Both the position numbers and the translations under genes were made by a program. From M55B118 sp964501715 (GTDB taxonomy: Bacteria > Bacillota_I > Bacilli_A > Izemoplasmatales > Izemoplasmataceae), in the NCBI GenBank assembly GCA_964501715.1, contig CAZCTR010000001.1, positions 62,001-126,000 of the forward strand: a stretch of 64,000 nucleotides of DNA, read 5' to 3'. Below the pieces are notes generated by a model. The model was not told where the DNA came from. It did not search any database and saw only the letters and a program-made list of their open reading frames with translations. This document shows positions 40,981-48,488 of this stretch, piece after piece. The number at the start of each line of letters is the position of its first letter. Within the stretch, counting starts at the first letter, position 1.

Positions 40981-42174
40981 TCAATCCGCATAGTTCTTGA
41001 AATAATTCTGAACCAGCACGATGGGCGTACCCTTGTCTCCGCTTCCGGAAACCAAATCACATAGCGAACCGATTAAATCAACGTACTGCCTTGGTGTGGT
41101 CCCTTGGGACAGCATGGAACCTTTTAGGGAAGTGTCTTTGGCACGGATTTTATTTTTCACAGCTTTTTCCAAGGACTCGCCCTCAAGGTCGGCAAACTCA
41201 TTATCCGCGACATATTTTAATTTGAGTTCATTTGGAGACCCGCTCAATCCATCCGTGTATCCCGGTGACACCACCGGATCAGCAAGCTCCCAGATGCCGC
41301 CGGCAGGATCCTTGTAAGCACCGTCTCCATATATCATGACCTCGGGCATGACACCGAACCTGTCACCGATTGTCTTTTGAATGACCTTAGCCGTCTTGAA
41401 ACCGTCGCGCGGGAAGAGTTTCAGGCGTTCCTCGGTGGATTTGTTGCTGCCCAAAAGACCGTAAGCCGGATTGTGGCCTTTTCCGATGACGGGTGCATTC
41501 AATAAGTCCACAAGTGTCAATACGTTCTTGGCGCCAGCTTTCACCAACCGCTTTTTCGTCATGGACCTGGTGTGGATATCACATGCGAGGACTCTGTCGG
41601 TATGCTTCAAGATGTAGGCTGGATTGTTGGAAAAGATGACGTTAACTGTGCATCCTTCTGCTTCAGCGACAGACTTGTAGTATTCAATGTAATCGACGCC
41701 CGTGAACGGATGGGGCTCATAGCCGAATTGATGCCTGAATGTCGCCTCATCCAAAACATCCTTCCACGGATTGATGTCTTGTTCAAACAGGTTTTCATCG
41801 CTTACAAGACGGTTCCCCACCTCGTCCGAAGGGTAGTTGAGCATCAGGTCAATGTGGTCCATGCTGCGTGCGACCCCCTTCAAAATCAGCGAGAAACGGT
41901 TCCTGCTCAAAATAGGGAATATGACGCCAAGTGTGCGAGCCCCATCATTTTTCCTTCTGACGTCCCTGGCAACCTCGTCGACCGTCACGTAATTGCCTTC
42001 CGCCCGGGCGACAACCGCTTCGCTCACGGCCACGACATCATCCTCCAAAAGTGGGACTCCCATCTCTTCAACGGCGTCAGAGAGGCTGTTTGCGACCAAC
42101 CGGTCTATGGCATCCCCTTCTTTGATGATGGGTGCTCTGATCCCGATGGCCTTCGTTCCAATATGACTCGGCAT
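40981..42174 (-). CDS. CofE-like (F420-0:gamma-glutamyl ligase family) protein
   Basis: A 397-residue protein with the fold signature of the coenzyme F420-0 gamma-glutamyl ligase family: GTKAIGIRAPIIKEGD, VVAVSEAVVARAEGNY, GVIFPILSRNRFSLILKG and YGDGAYKDP. It is longer than archaeal CofE (about 250) because of an inserted middle region and C-terminus. Nothing else of F420 biosynthesis is in the window, and this group of bacteria is not known to make F420. The substrate is likely another acceptor for an amino acid, but that is inference. Start ATG 42174 follows AGGAGGAGACGC. It lies after the HPr terminator. Confidence 0.72.
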   Translation of the reverse strand: MPSHIGTKAIGIRAPIIKEGDAIDRLVANSLSDAVEEMGVPLLEDDVVAVSEAVVARAEGNYVTVDEVARDVRRKNDGARTLGVIFPILSRNRFSLILKGVARSMDHIDLMLNYPSDEVGNRLVSDENLFEQDINPWKDVLDEATFRHQFGYEPHPFTGVDYIEYYKSVAEAEGCTVNVIFSNNPAYILKHTDRVLACDIHTRSMTKKRLVKAGAKNVLTLVDLLNAPVIGKGHNPAYGLLGSNKSTEERLKLFPRDGFKTAKVIQKTIGDRFGVMPEVMIYGDGAYKDPAGGIWELADPVVSPGYTDGLSGSPNELKLKYVADNEFADLEGESLEKAVKNKIRAKDTSLKGSMLSQGTTPRQYVDLIGSLCDLVSGSGDKGTPIVLVQNYFKNYAD

Positions 42175-42221
42175 GCGTCTCCTCCTATGAATACATTTTG
42201 TCTGGCTTGTTGACCGCCATA

Positions 42222-42274
42222 TAAAAACCCTCGAACAGCCACCCCGGCATGCGCCAGAGAAAGGGTTCAAGGGT
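42222..42274 (-). terminator. Long terminator hairpin after ptsH
   Basis: The outer stem ACCCTCGAAC/GTTCAAGGGT (42227-42236 with 42265-42274) encloses a smaller GC-rich hairpin. It is followed on the minus strand by TTTTTAT. Confidence 0.75.
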
Positions 42275-42284
42275 AGGGTTCATA

Positions 42285-42545
42285 TCATTTCAGATTCATT
42301 TGCCGGATATGCTCCGTAATGGCTTCCATGGCCTTGACCTCATCCGCGCCCTTGGCCTCGATCACGACCAGGCTTCCACGTTCGGCACCCAAAGAAAGGA
42401 CGCCCATGATGCTCTTGAGATCAACCTTGACGTCATCATAAGTGATGGAGATGTCGCTTCTGAACTGGTTCGCCTTGGACACCAAGGTCGTCGCGGGGCG
42501 GGCATGAAGCCCTTCCTGGTTGGAAATCACGAATTCTTTTCTCAT
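42285..42545 (-). CDS. ptsH: Phosphocarrier protein HPr
   Basis: An 86-residue HPr of the phosphotransferase system. The enzyme I-phosphorylated histidine is His14 in GLHARPATT, and the HPr kinase site Ser45 is in KSIMGVLSL. Both being present points to catabolite control through Ser-phosphorylation as in other Bacillota. ptsI does not follow; instead HPr overlaps an upstream membrane EIIB-like gene by ATGA and is followed by a terminator. It is therefore separated from enzyme I and may have an added regulatory task. Confidence 0.96.
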   Translation of the reverse strand: MRKEFVISNQEGLHARPATTLVSKANQFRSDISITYDDVKVDLKSIMGVLSLGAERGSLVVIEAKGADEVKAMEAITEHIRQMNLK

Positions 42546-42895
42546 TGTTTTCTTTCCTCCATCATTTCTAGCAATGCTTGATACACTGCCTCATTATCCG
42601 TTTCAAAATAAAACTTGATTTTCTTACCGACGACATTCACCCCGGTCGCCCCGGCCTCTTTCAGTGATTCCATCTCTATATCGCGTGGACGTTTCACGGT
42701 GACGTTGATCTTATGGCGCTCGAATGTCACTGATTGAATGTCCGCTTCGTCCAAGGTTTCATAGAGGGCTTTCACATCCACTGTAGCTTTTGGTTTTTTT
42801 GCAAGGGTCAGAAGAATGATGACAAGTCCGACAAGGAGCAGGGCCACGCCGGTGATGAGAATATAGTGATTCATTTCGAGATTATTGAAGTCCAT
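42542..42895 (-). CDS. Membrane-anchored EIIB-like domain protein without active cysteine
   Basis: A 117-residue protein with one transmembrane helix (about 9-31) and a soluble domain. Its end LKEAGATGVNVVGKKIKFYF resembles the glucose-family PTS EIIB domain (LKALGAxGVxxxGxxVQxIF). The strand that carries the phosphorylated cysteine in EIIB (C-x-T-R-L-R) aligns with SVTFERHKINVTV, where the cysteine is replaced by a glutamate. A catalytically inactive EIIB relative is therefore likely, possibly a docking or regulatory protein. It overlaps ptsH by four bases. An extended -10 TGATAAAAT (42934-42926) lies upstream. Family assignment is inference from a short pattern. Confidence 0.65.
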   Translation of the reverse strand: MDFNNLEMNHYILITGVALLLVGLVIILLTLAKKPKATVDVKALYETLDEADIQSVTFERHKINVTVKRPRDIEMESLKEAGATGVNVVGKKIKFYFETDNEAVYQALLEMMEERKQ

Positions 42896-42925
42896 GTCGT
42901 GATCACTCCTTATCTAGTCGCGTTT

Positions 42926-42970
42926 ATTTTATCACAGTTCATTTATTTTTAAAACGTTTTAAGGTATAAT
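42926..42970. promoter_or_regulatory. Divergent promoter region EIIB-like/ptsH and uppP
   Basis: The minus-strand extended -10 TGATAAAAT (42934-42926) and the plus-strand TATAAT (42965-42970) lie 31 bases apart. The palindrome-like AAAACGTTTT sits at 42951-42960 between them. Confidence 0.45.
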
Positions 42971-43003
42971 ATGAGAATATGAAAACGAAAGCAAGGTGAC
43001 ACC

Positions 43004-43819
43004 ATGAGCAGTCTGGTCACATTTGTCAAATACCTTTTCCTAGGGGCTCTTCAAGGAATCACGGAACCGCTACCCATCTCTTCTAGCGGTCATCTCGTAA
43101 TCGCCCAAGCCTTTCTCAACATGCCCAATGTCGATTACCTTCTCGAGGTCTGGCTCAATTTCGCGAGCCTCATGGCTGTCATCGTCCTTTTCCGGAAGCG
43201 GATCACATCCTTGATCCAAGGCAACATGGCCTATCTCTTCAAACGCGACAAGTCGGCTCGGCACCATTTCGATTATGCACTCGCGATACTCATCGGAATC
43301 ATCCCCGCAGGCCTCGTCGGCTTTTTCCTGAACGACATCCTTTCAAGGTTCTTTCTGAATCTCTTGTCTGTAGGAATCGCCCTTTTCGTGACAGGAGGGC
43401 TACTGCTTTTTGTCCAGACCCAAAGTGAAGAGAATGAGGATACCGACATTTCACGCATGGACGCTTTGGTCATCGGTCTCTTTCAGGTGCTTGCTTTGAT
43501 CCCGGGGATATCGAGAAGCGGAACCACTGTCGTAGGGGGACTGTTGAGACGTATCGAGGCTACAAAAGTGATTGAATTCTCTTTCATGCTCTATATCCCC
43601 ATAAGCATCGCTTCAATGGGGCTTGAAGCGATGAACATCGAAAGTTTCGACCATCCCGCGTCCGCGTTTATTGCAAGTTTCATTGTAAGTGGCATACTCA
43701 CTTATTACGCCCTGAAGCTTTTTGTTCATCTAATCAAGAGAGGAAACCTCAAATATTTTGCAGCTTACTGCTTCACAGTGGGCGCCTTCTCCATTATCAT
43801 GTATTTAGTGGGAGCGTGA
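43004..43819 (+). CDS. uppP: Undecaprenyl-diphosphatase UppP/BacA
   Basis: A 271-residue membrane phosphatase that recycles the undecaprenyl lipid carrier of cell-wall synthesis. Two signature loops are seen: GALQGITEPLPISSSGHL and LALIPGISRSGTTVVGG with the catalytic serine and arginine. The first glutamate of the usual EGxTEFLP is glutamine here, a substitution I also associate with a clostridial subgroup. Its presence suggests wall or other polyprenyl-linked glycan synthesis. Start ATG 43004 has AAGGTGA upstream. The GNAT gene follows after three bases. Confidence 0.93.
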   Translation: MSSLVTFVKYLFLGALQGITEPLPISSSGHLVIAQAFLNMPNVDYLLEVWLNFASLMAVIVLFRKRITSLIQGNMAYLFKRDKSARHHFDYALAILIGIIPAGLVGFFLNDILSRFFLNLLSVGIALFVTGGLLLFVQTQSEENEDTDISRMDALVIGLFQVLALIPGISRSGTTVVGGLLRRIEATKVIEFSFMLYIPISIASMGLEAMNIESFDHPASAFIASFIVSGILTYYALKLFVHLIKRGNLKYFAAYCFTVGAFSIIMYLVGA

Positions 43820-43822
43820 AAT

Positions 43823-44233
43823 ATGAAAACCCTGATCGCCAATGACAAACGTACAGTGCTCGATCATTTCAAGGTCCGTGGTGAAGTGTTCATCATTGAA
43901 CAGGCCATCGACTGGGAAGAGGAGTTCGACGGCAAGGATTATGACGCCACCCTCTTCGTCCTCTACAAGGGGGATGAACCAATCGGTGCCGCCAGGCTCA
44001 CGGGTGACCATGTCGGAAGGGTTGCGGTGCTTAAGGCTCACAGGCATGAAAACGCGGGGACCCTCATCATGAAAGATCTTGAGAATGAAGCACGTCGGCA
44101 AGGCATCCGGACGCTCTATCTTGGTGCCCAGAAACCTGTCATCCCGTTTTACGAATCCCTGGGCTACGAAGCCTACGGGGACATCTTCCTTGATGCCATG
44201 ATTGAACATCGCATGATGAAAAAGACCCTATGA
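43823..44233 (+). CDS. GNAT family N-acetyltransferase
   Basis: A 136-residue acetyltransferase of the ElaA/YjcF type. The acetyl-CoA site is the segment VGRVAVLKAHRHENAGTLI, followed by EARRQGIRTLYLGAQ and PFYESLGYEAYG. It opens with VRGEVFIIEQAIDWEEEFDG, typical of the group. Substrate is unknown. It starts three bases after uppP, so it is cotranscribed with it and probably translationally coupled. Confidence 0.9.
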   Translation: MKTLIANDKRTVLDHFKVRGEVFIIEQAIDWEEEFDGKDYDATLFVLYKGDEPIGAARLTGDHVGRVAVLKAHRHENAGTLIMKDLENEARRQGIRTLYLGAQKPVIPFYESLGYEAYGDIFLDAMIEHRMMKKTL

Positions 44234-44304
44234 ATAGGTTCCAATCGATTTTCACATCGGTATGAATTCCGCTTATACCAAACAAAAACTCAAGAGGTGA
44301 TACC

Positions 44305-44808
44305 ATGGACACAGTAATCGAAGCCATCATCGAAATCCCGATGGGCACAAAGAACAAATACGAGATCGACAAGAAGCGCAACCGGATCAAGCTGGACCGG
44401 GTGCTTTATTCACAGATGACCTATCCGGCCGAATATGGTTATATCGAGCACACCCTCGCTGAGGACAACGACCCGCTCGACATTCTCATCATGGCCAGCA
44501 CCAAGACTTTTCCGGGATGCATCGTCGATGCAAGGGTCATCGGTTCGCTCGACATGATTGACAACGACGAACCCGACCACAAGATCATCGCTGTCATGGA
44601 GGACGATCCACGTTTTTCCCATATCCACAAACTCAGCGACATACAGGACCACACCTTGAGGGAAATCAAACATTTTTTCGCCACCTACAAGGACCTTCAA
44701 CAGAACAAGAAAGTCATTGTGAAGGATTTCCACAACAAGGATTACGCCGACAAATTGATCGATGACAGTCGGCGAAGATATCAAAAAGATATAAAGGAGC
44801 ATGAATAA
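44305..44808 (+). CDS. ppa: Inorganic pyrophosphatase (family I)
   Basis: A 167-residue soluble family I enzyme hydrolysing the pyrophosphate made by biosynthetic reactions. Visible are AIIEIPMGTKNKYEID at the start, the PAEYGYIEHTLAEDNDPLDI core with the metal-binding aspartates, and a conserved DDPRF box. Many Bacillota use the unrelated family II type instead, so the family I choice is a useful lineage marker. Start ATG 44305 follows AGAGGTGATACC. The OsmC gene follows directly. Confidence 0.95.
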   Translation: MDTVIEAIIEIPMGTKNKYEIDKKRNRIKLDRVLYSQMTYPAEYGYIEHTLAEDNDPLDILIMASTKTFPGCIVDARVIGSLDMIDNDEPDHKIIAVMEDDPRFSHIHKLSDIQDHTLREIKHFFATYKDLQQNKKVIVKDFHNKDYADKLIDDSRRRYQKDIKEHE

Positions 44809-44809
44809 T

Positions 44810-45205
44810 ATGGCTACAAATATCAAGATGGTTTTCGACAACCAGACCAACGGTGTCCTGAACGGATCGCACGGATCGACCACAGTCGGTAGCGAGGATG
44901 GCGCCCTGGCCGCTTACGACATGGTCCTGGGTGGACTCGGAGCTTGTCTGAACCACACTTTCCAAAGCATTTTGAGCAAGAAGAAACTTGAGTTCCATAG
45001 CGTCAACTATGAGATAGAAGGCGTCAAGCGTGACGAAGTGCCTGCGACACTTAAAACCGTCGACATCCAAGTGACAGTGACCGGTGTCGACAGCGACAAA
45101 GAGGCACAGGCTCAAAAGGCCTGGGAGATGGCCACCCGCTACTGCAGCATGCATGTGACGCTCTCACACGTCGCGGACATGACTTCCACCCTCACATTCA
45201 AATAA
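44810..45205 (+). CDS. OsmC family protein
   Basis: A 131-residue OsmC/Ohr-superfamily protein. The two reactive cysteines are in GACLNHTFQS and RYCSMHVTLS, consistent with thiol-dependent peroxide reduction, though not every OsmC-like member is an active peroxidase. The start is probably ATG 44810, ten bases from AGGAG, rather than ATG 44801, which overlaps ppa and touches the site. It ends at a strong terminator. Confidence 0.88.
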   Translation: MATNIKMVFDNQTNGVLNGSHGSTTVGSEDGALAAYDMVLGGLGACLNHTFQSILSKKKLEFHSVNYEIEGVKRDEVPATLKTVDIQVTVTGVDSDKEAQAQKAWEMATRYCSMHVTLSHVADMTSTLTFK

Positions 45206-45206
45206 C

Positions 45207-45232
45207 CGAAAGCCCCTTAGAAGGGGCTTTTT
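45207..45232 (+). terminator. Terminator after the OsmC gene
   Basis: The stem AAGCCCCTT/AAGGGGCTT is followed by TTTTTTC on the plus strand. Confidence 0.88.
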
Positions 45233-45239
45233 TCAAATG

Positions 45240-45264
45240 AAAAAAACACTTTCAGCGAAAGTGT
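45240..45264 (-). terminator. Terminator after the glycine tRNAs
   Basis: The arms ACACTTTC and GAAAGTGT (45246-45253 with 45257-45264) form a stem followed on the minus strand by TTTTTT. Confidence 0.75.
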
Positions 45265-45277
45265 CTTGTTTTAAAGA

Positions 45278-45351
<74 letters not shown>

Positions 45352-45373
45352 ATGGGTGAAGGCTGAAATAAAA

Positions 45374-45447
45374 TGGAGCGGGTGAAGGGGATCGAACCCT
45401 CGATTCCACCATGGCAAGGTGGTGTTTTACCACTAAACTACACCCGC
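45374..45447 (-). tRNA. tRNA-Gly (anticodon GCC)
   Basis: On the minus strand the same acceptor stem as the neighbouring tRNA begins GCGGGTG. The anticodon arm CCACC-TTGCCAT-GGTGG has anticodon GCC, the T-arm contains GGTTCGATCCC, and CCA is encoded. Together the two tRNAs read all four glycine codons. Confidence 0.95.
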
Positions 45448-45480
45448 ATGTTCAAGGCGCCGCCTTAATTCAGCGTGATT

Positions 45481-45510
45481 ATAATACCACGAAACAAAGA
45501 AGACTGTCAA
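45481..45510 (-). promoter_or_regulatory. Promoter of the glycine tRNA unit
   Basis: On the minus strand a perfect TTGACA (45510-45505), 18 bases, TATTAT (45486-45481), about 34 bases ahead of the first tRNA. The -35 lies just after the rsmH stop. Confidence 0.8.
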
Positions 45511-45518
45511 GGCAACGC

Positions 45519-46451
45519 TCAGCTTTTTTTAAGTTTTTGGATGGCGCGCAATTTGGCGCTATGCGCCCGGTTGTTACTGGCGACCTCCTCCTCGGAAGGC
45601 CTGATCACTTTTCGATGAAGCAGTTTGAAATCAGGGGTCGTCGTCGGCATGGTGGGAAGTTCCTTCGGATGGTCCACTGTGGAAGCATCCTTGAAGAGGT
45701 TCTTGACGATGCGGTCCTCGAGCGAATGGAAGGTGATCACCACGATGATACCGCCTGGTTCGAGCATATCAAGCGCGTCCTTCAGGGAAGTCTTTAGAAC
45801 GTCCAACTCCTTGTTCACGGCGATACGAAGGGCCTGGAACGTCTTTTTTGCAGGATGCCCCTTCTTGGAAAGGACATGCCCGGGCAAAGCCTTTTTCACG
45901 ATACCGACCAGTTGACCGGTCGTCTCGATGGATTCAGCGTCGCGCTCTTTGAGAATCCTTTCGGCGATTCTCGGCGCGAATCGTTCCTCACCGTACTGAA
46001 ACAATATATCCCGGATGGCTTTTTTGGAGTACGTGTTGACGATTTCCTTGGCGGTCAGCGGTTGTCTTTGGTCCATCCGCATGTCCAACGTCGCATCATC
46101 GACACGGTAGGAGAACCCTCGTTCAGCCGTGTCAAAATGATGGGAGGAAACACCCAAATCATAAAGGATGCCGTCCACACCGGTGACCCCGATGGAAAGG
46201 AGCGTCTCTTTCATATGTGAGAAGTTCTTCTCGAACACCGTGAAACGGTTCCCCACTTCTTCCAACCTCTCTTTGGCGACAGGAAGGGTCTCAGTGTCCT
46301 GATCAAAAGCATAGAGATATCCGGAGGATATTCTTTTGAGGATTTCCCTGCTATGGCCCGCAAAGCCGAGCGTGCAGTCCACATAAAGACCGTCCTGTTT
46401 GATGTCGAGATAATCGAGCGCCTCTTTGAGAAGCACGGGTGTGTGTGCCAT
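45519..46451 (-). CDS. rsmH: 16S rRNA (cytosine-1402-N4)-methyltransferase RsmH
   Basis: A 310-residue methyltransferase that modifies C1402 of 16S rRNA in the decoding centre. The start HTPVLLKEALDYL, the SAM site VDCTLGFAGHS, the segment LYDLGVSSHHFDTAERGFSY and the end HSLEDRIVKNLF are characteristic. Start ATG 46451 has GAGGTG six bases upstream. In most bacteria mraZ precedes it and ftsL and penicillin-binding protein genes follow. Here rpmF lies upstream and tRNA genes downstream, so the division cluster is interrupted. Confidence 0.95.
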   Translation of the reverse strand: MAHTPVLLKEALDYLDIKQDGLYVDCTLGFAGHSREILKRISSGYLYAFDQDTETLPVAKERLEEVGNRFTVFEKNFSHMKETLLSIGVTGVDGILYDLGVSSHHFDTAERGFSYRVDDATLDMRMDQRQPLTAKEIVNTYSKKAIRDILFQYGEERFAPRIAERILKERDAESIETTGQLVGIVKKALPGHVLSKKGHPAKKTFQALRIAVNKELDVLKTSLKDALDMLEPGGIIVVITFHSLEDRIVKNLFKDASTVDHPKELPTMPTTTPDFKLLHRKVIRPSEEEVASNNRAHSAKLRAIQKLKKS

Positions 46452-46470
46452 GTTTTTCACCTCGGATAAA

Positions 46471-46497
46471 AGAAAAACGCTTTTTTAAGCGCTTCTT
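46471..46497 (-). terminator. Weak terminator between rpmF and rsmH
   Basis: A short CGCTT/AAGCG stem with A/T flanks, followed by TTTTTC on the minus strand. It may be only partly effective. Confidence 0.4.
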
Positions 46498-46506
46498 TTT
46501 TGTTGC

Positions 46507-46707
46507 TTATTCCTCTGTCTCTTCTTCGCCTGCGGTCTTGTCAACGACCTGACGACCATTGTAATGTCCGCAATGTTTGCATACGCGATGCGCAAGTTTC
46601 GTCTCGCCACAGTTCTCACAAACGACCATGCCGGGCATGCTTAGTTTCTGATGGGTGCGACGCTTTCTTTTGCGCTGTTTCGAATGACTTCTTTTGGGTA
46701 CAGCCAT
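46507..46707 (-). CDS. rpmF: 50S ribosomal protein L32
   Basis: A 66-residue basic protein with the opening AVPKRSHSKQRKRKRRTHQK and a zinc ribbon formed by CENC and CKHC, the zinc-binding form of L32. It ends in an acidic tail. It follows the ylbN-like gene by 11 bases, the pairing conserved across bacteria. Confidence 0.97.
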   Translation of the reverse strand: MAVPKRSHSKQRKRKRRTHQKLSMPGMVVCENCGETKLAHRVCKHCGHYNGRQVVDKTAGEEETEE

Positions 46708-46718
46708 GTTTGGTCCTC

Positions 46719-47192
46719 CTAACTTTTGTAATCCTTCAGTTTCTGCAATGCTGGATGCCCGCCCGAGGTTTTTTCATGGTCCTCTTCCGCTTCAAAACGA
46801 TCATCGTTCTGATGATCGGGGTGAATGACGCGCATCGGTTTTTCCAAGTATACATTAGACCATATTACCGGCAATAAGTCAATAGTCATACCGTCGATTT
46901 GGCGATATTCGTCCTGTTCATTTTCCGTGAATGTCTCAAGCACATCAAAATCCATTTCAAGATGCACAGGCTTGAGACTTCTCGCACACCGGACTTCCAC
47001 TGTGGTCGTGATGTGAATGTCAAAATAGAAGAACTCGTCCACAATTTCGACACTTCCCTCCACTTGGGTCGGGGTTATGCTGAGCACATCGCTGTCTTCA
47101 GCGATGAACCCTTCAAGGTTGACGGTCTCGTCGAAATACGGATTCTGATGAACCTTTTTCCTGAGTTGTCCCACAGTCCATTTTATTGCCAT
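46719..47192 (-). CDS. ylbN: YceD/DUF177 family protein (YlbN-like)
   Basis: A 157-residue DUF177 protein. Family features are the N-terminal QLRKKVHQNPYFDET and the central strand VRCARSLKPVHLEMDFDVLETF with a single cysteine, followed by an acidic loop ending in DLLPVIWSNVYLEKPMRV. Members accompany rpmF almost everywhere, and in some organisms affect 23S rRNA levels. Start ATG 47192 follows a GGGGGA site. A strong promoter is at 47218-47246. Confidence 0.9.
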   Translation of the reverse strand: MAIKWTVGQLRKKVHQNPYFDETVNLEGFIAEDSDVLSITPTQVEGSVEIVDEFFYFDIHITTTVEVRCARSLKPVHLEMDFDVLETFTENEQDEYRQIDGMTIDLLPVIWSNVYLEKPMRVIHPDHQNDDRFEAEEDHEKTSGGHPALQKLKDYKS

Positions 47193-47217
47193 AATATCAT
47201 CCCCCAAGGACAGTCAA

Positions 47218-47260
47218 ATTATACGTTTTATTTACTTTAAAGTCAAACATAAGGTATAAT
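47218..47260. promoter_or_regulatory. Overlapping divergent promoters of ylbN-rpmF and tmcAL
   Basis: Minus strand: TTGACT (47246-47241), 17 bases, TATAAT (47223-47218). Plus strand: TTTACT (47231-47236), 18 bases, TATAAT (47255-47260). The two overlap, so polymerase binding at one would hinder the other. Confidence 0.75.
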
Positions 47261-47288
47261 GACTTTGCATGCAAAGGAGCTGAAAACG

Positions 47289-48434
47289 ATGAAAACCGCA
47301 GGCATCATAGTTGAATACAACCCCCTTCATCATGGGCACATGCATCATTTGAAAAAAACGCGCGAGATCACCGGCGCAGATGTGATCATCGCTGTCATGA
47401 GCGGCAATGTGGTCCAAAGAGGGGAATTCGCCATCACCGACAAGTTCACACGGACAGAGTGGGCGCTAGAAGCGGGAATCGACCTTGTCGTGGAACTCCC
47501 GGCGTTCTTCACGCTTCAGAACGCGGACCTTTTCGCATGGGCGGCGGTGTCCATCCTCGATGCCCTCGGATGTGAGACATTGGTCTTCGGCAGTGAATCC
47601 GGGGATGTCCATGCCCTCAAAGCCCAAAGTGAACTCATGCGCACCGACACATTCAACGAACGGATCAACGCGCTCATGCAGGAAGGGCATTCCTATCCTT
47701 CGGCCAACCAGATCGCGCTCGAGACACTTAGTGGAAAGACTTTCACACAGACACCGAACGACATCCTCGGAGTCCAGTATCTGAACGCCATTCACGACTT
47801 GCGAAGCCCGATGGAGCCCAGAGCTATAGAAAGGGTCGAAAGCGGGTACTATGAAGCGTATGACCAAAACCGTTCCATTCAAAGCGCGACTTCCGTCAGA
47901 CAACGCCTTCTGGAAGGAAAAGCGATAGCTTCCTCGGTTCCCGAACATGTCTACCCGTCACTTCAAAAGGGTTCCCTCAACACCCTTTCCGACTATGACC
48001 CCGTCATCCGATACCTTCTCGCAATCCACAGCAAGGAAAGCCTCGCTCGCATCTTCTCGTTTGAGGAGGGACTTGAAAGCTGGCTTCTCAGGCATCGTGA
48101 CGCAACCACTCACGAGGCGCTTTTGAAATCGATGGCCACAAGGCGCTACACCCAAGCGAGAATCAAGCGTTCCATCATGCATATGATGCTGAACACAACC
48201 AAGGAAGAAGCACCTCCCTTCAATGTGCCCTACATACGCATACTTGGTATGAGGGATGCGGGGCAGGTTTATCTCAACCGGATCAAGCATACGCTCAGTG
48301 TTCCCTTGGTGAGCAAAGTCGGTCGCATGCGCGATCCACTGCTTGAATTCGAACTGAAAACCTCGAGACTCTACGCCGTCTTCACCGATTACAGCGTGTA
48401 TGAGCGGGAATTCGATCCAGTCATAATCCTATAG
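47289..48434 (+). CDS. tmcAL: tRNA(Met) cytidine acetate ligase TmcAL
   Basis: A 381-residue nucleotidyltransferase-fold protein of the YlbM/TmcAL family, which acetylates the wobble cytidine of elongator tRNA-Met from acetate and ATP. The start GIIVEYNPLHHGH (HxGH-type ATP site), MSGNVVQRGE, DLVVELPAFF and FGSESGD are family hallmarks. Start ATG 47289 has AAGGAG nine bases upstream. Adjacency to ylbN is conserved in Bacillus. Confidence 0.94.
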   Translation: MKTAGIIVEYNPLHHGHMHHLKKTREITGADVIIAVMSGNVVQRGEFAITDKFTRTEWALEAGIDLVVELPAFFTLQNADLFAWAAVSILDALGCETLVFGSESGDVHALKAQSELMRTDTFNERINALMQEGHSYPSANQIALETLSGKTFTQTPNDILGVQYLNAIHDLRSPMEPRAIERVESGYYEAYDQNRSIQSATSVRQRLLEGKAIASSVPEHVYPSLQKGSLNTLSDYDPVIRYLLAIHSKESLARIFSFEEGLESWLLRHRDATTHEALLKSMATRRYTQARIKRSIMHMMLNTTKEEAPPFNVPYIRILGMRDAGQVYLNRIKHTLSVPLVSKVGRMRDPLLEFELKTSRLYAVFTDYSVYEREFDPVIIL

Positions 48435-48442
48435 TGTTTCAT

Positions 48443-48471
48443 TTGCCCGTTCGGGCTAAATCCTCTATAAT
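48443..48471 (+). promoter_or_regulatory. Predicted promoter of the Mrp-like gene
   Basis: TTGCCC (48443-48448), 17 bases, TATAAT (48466-48471), 18 bases before the start codon. This is short for a leader but acceptable. Confidence 0.55.
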
Positions 48472-48488
48472 TGACCTCGGGTGATATT

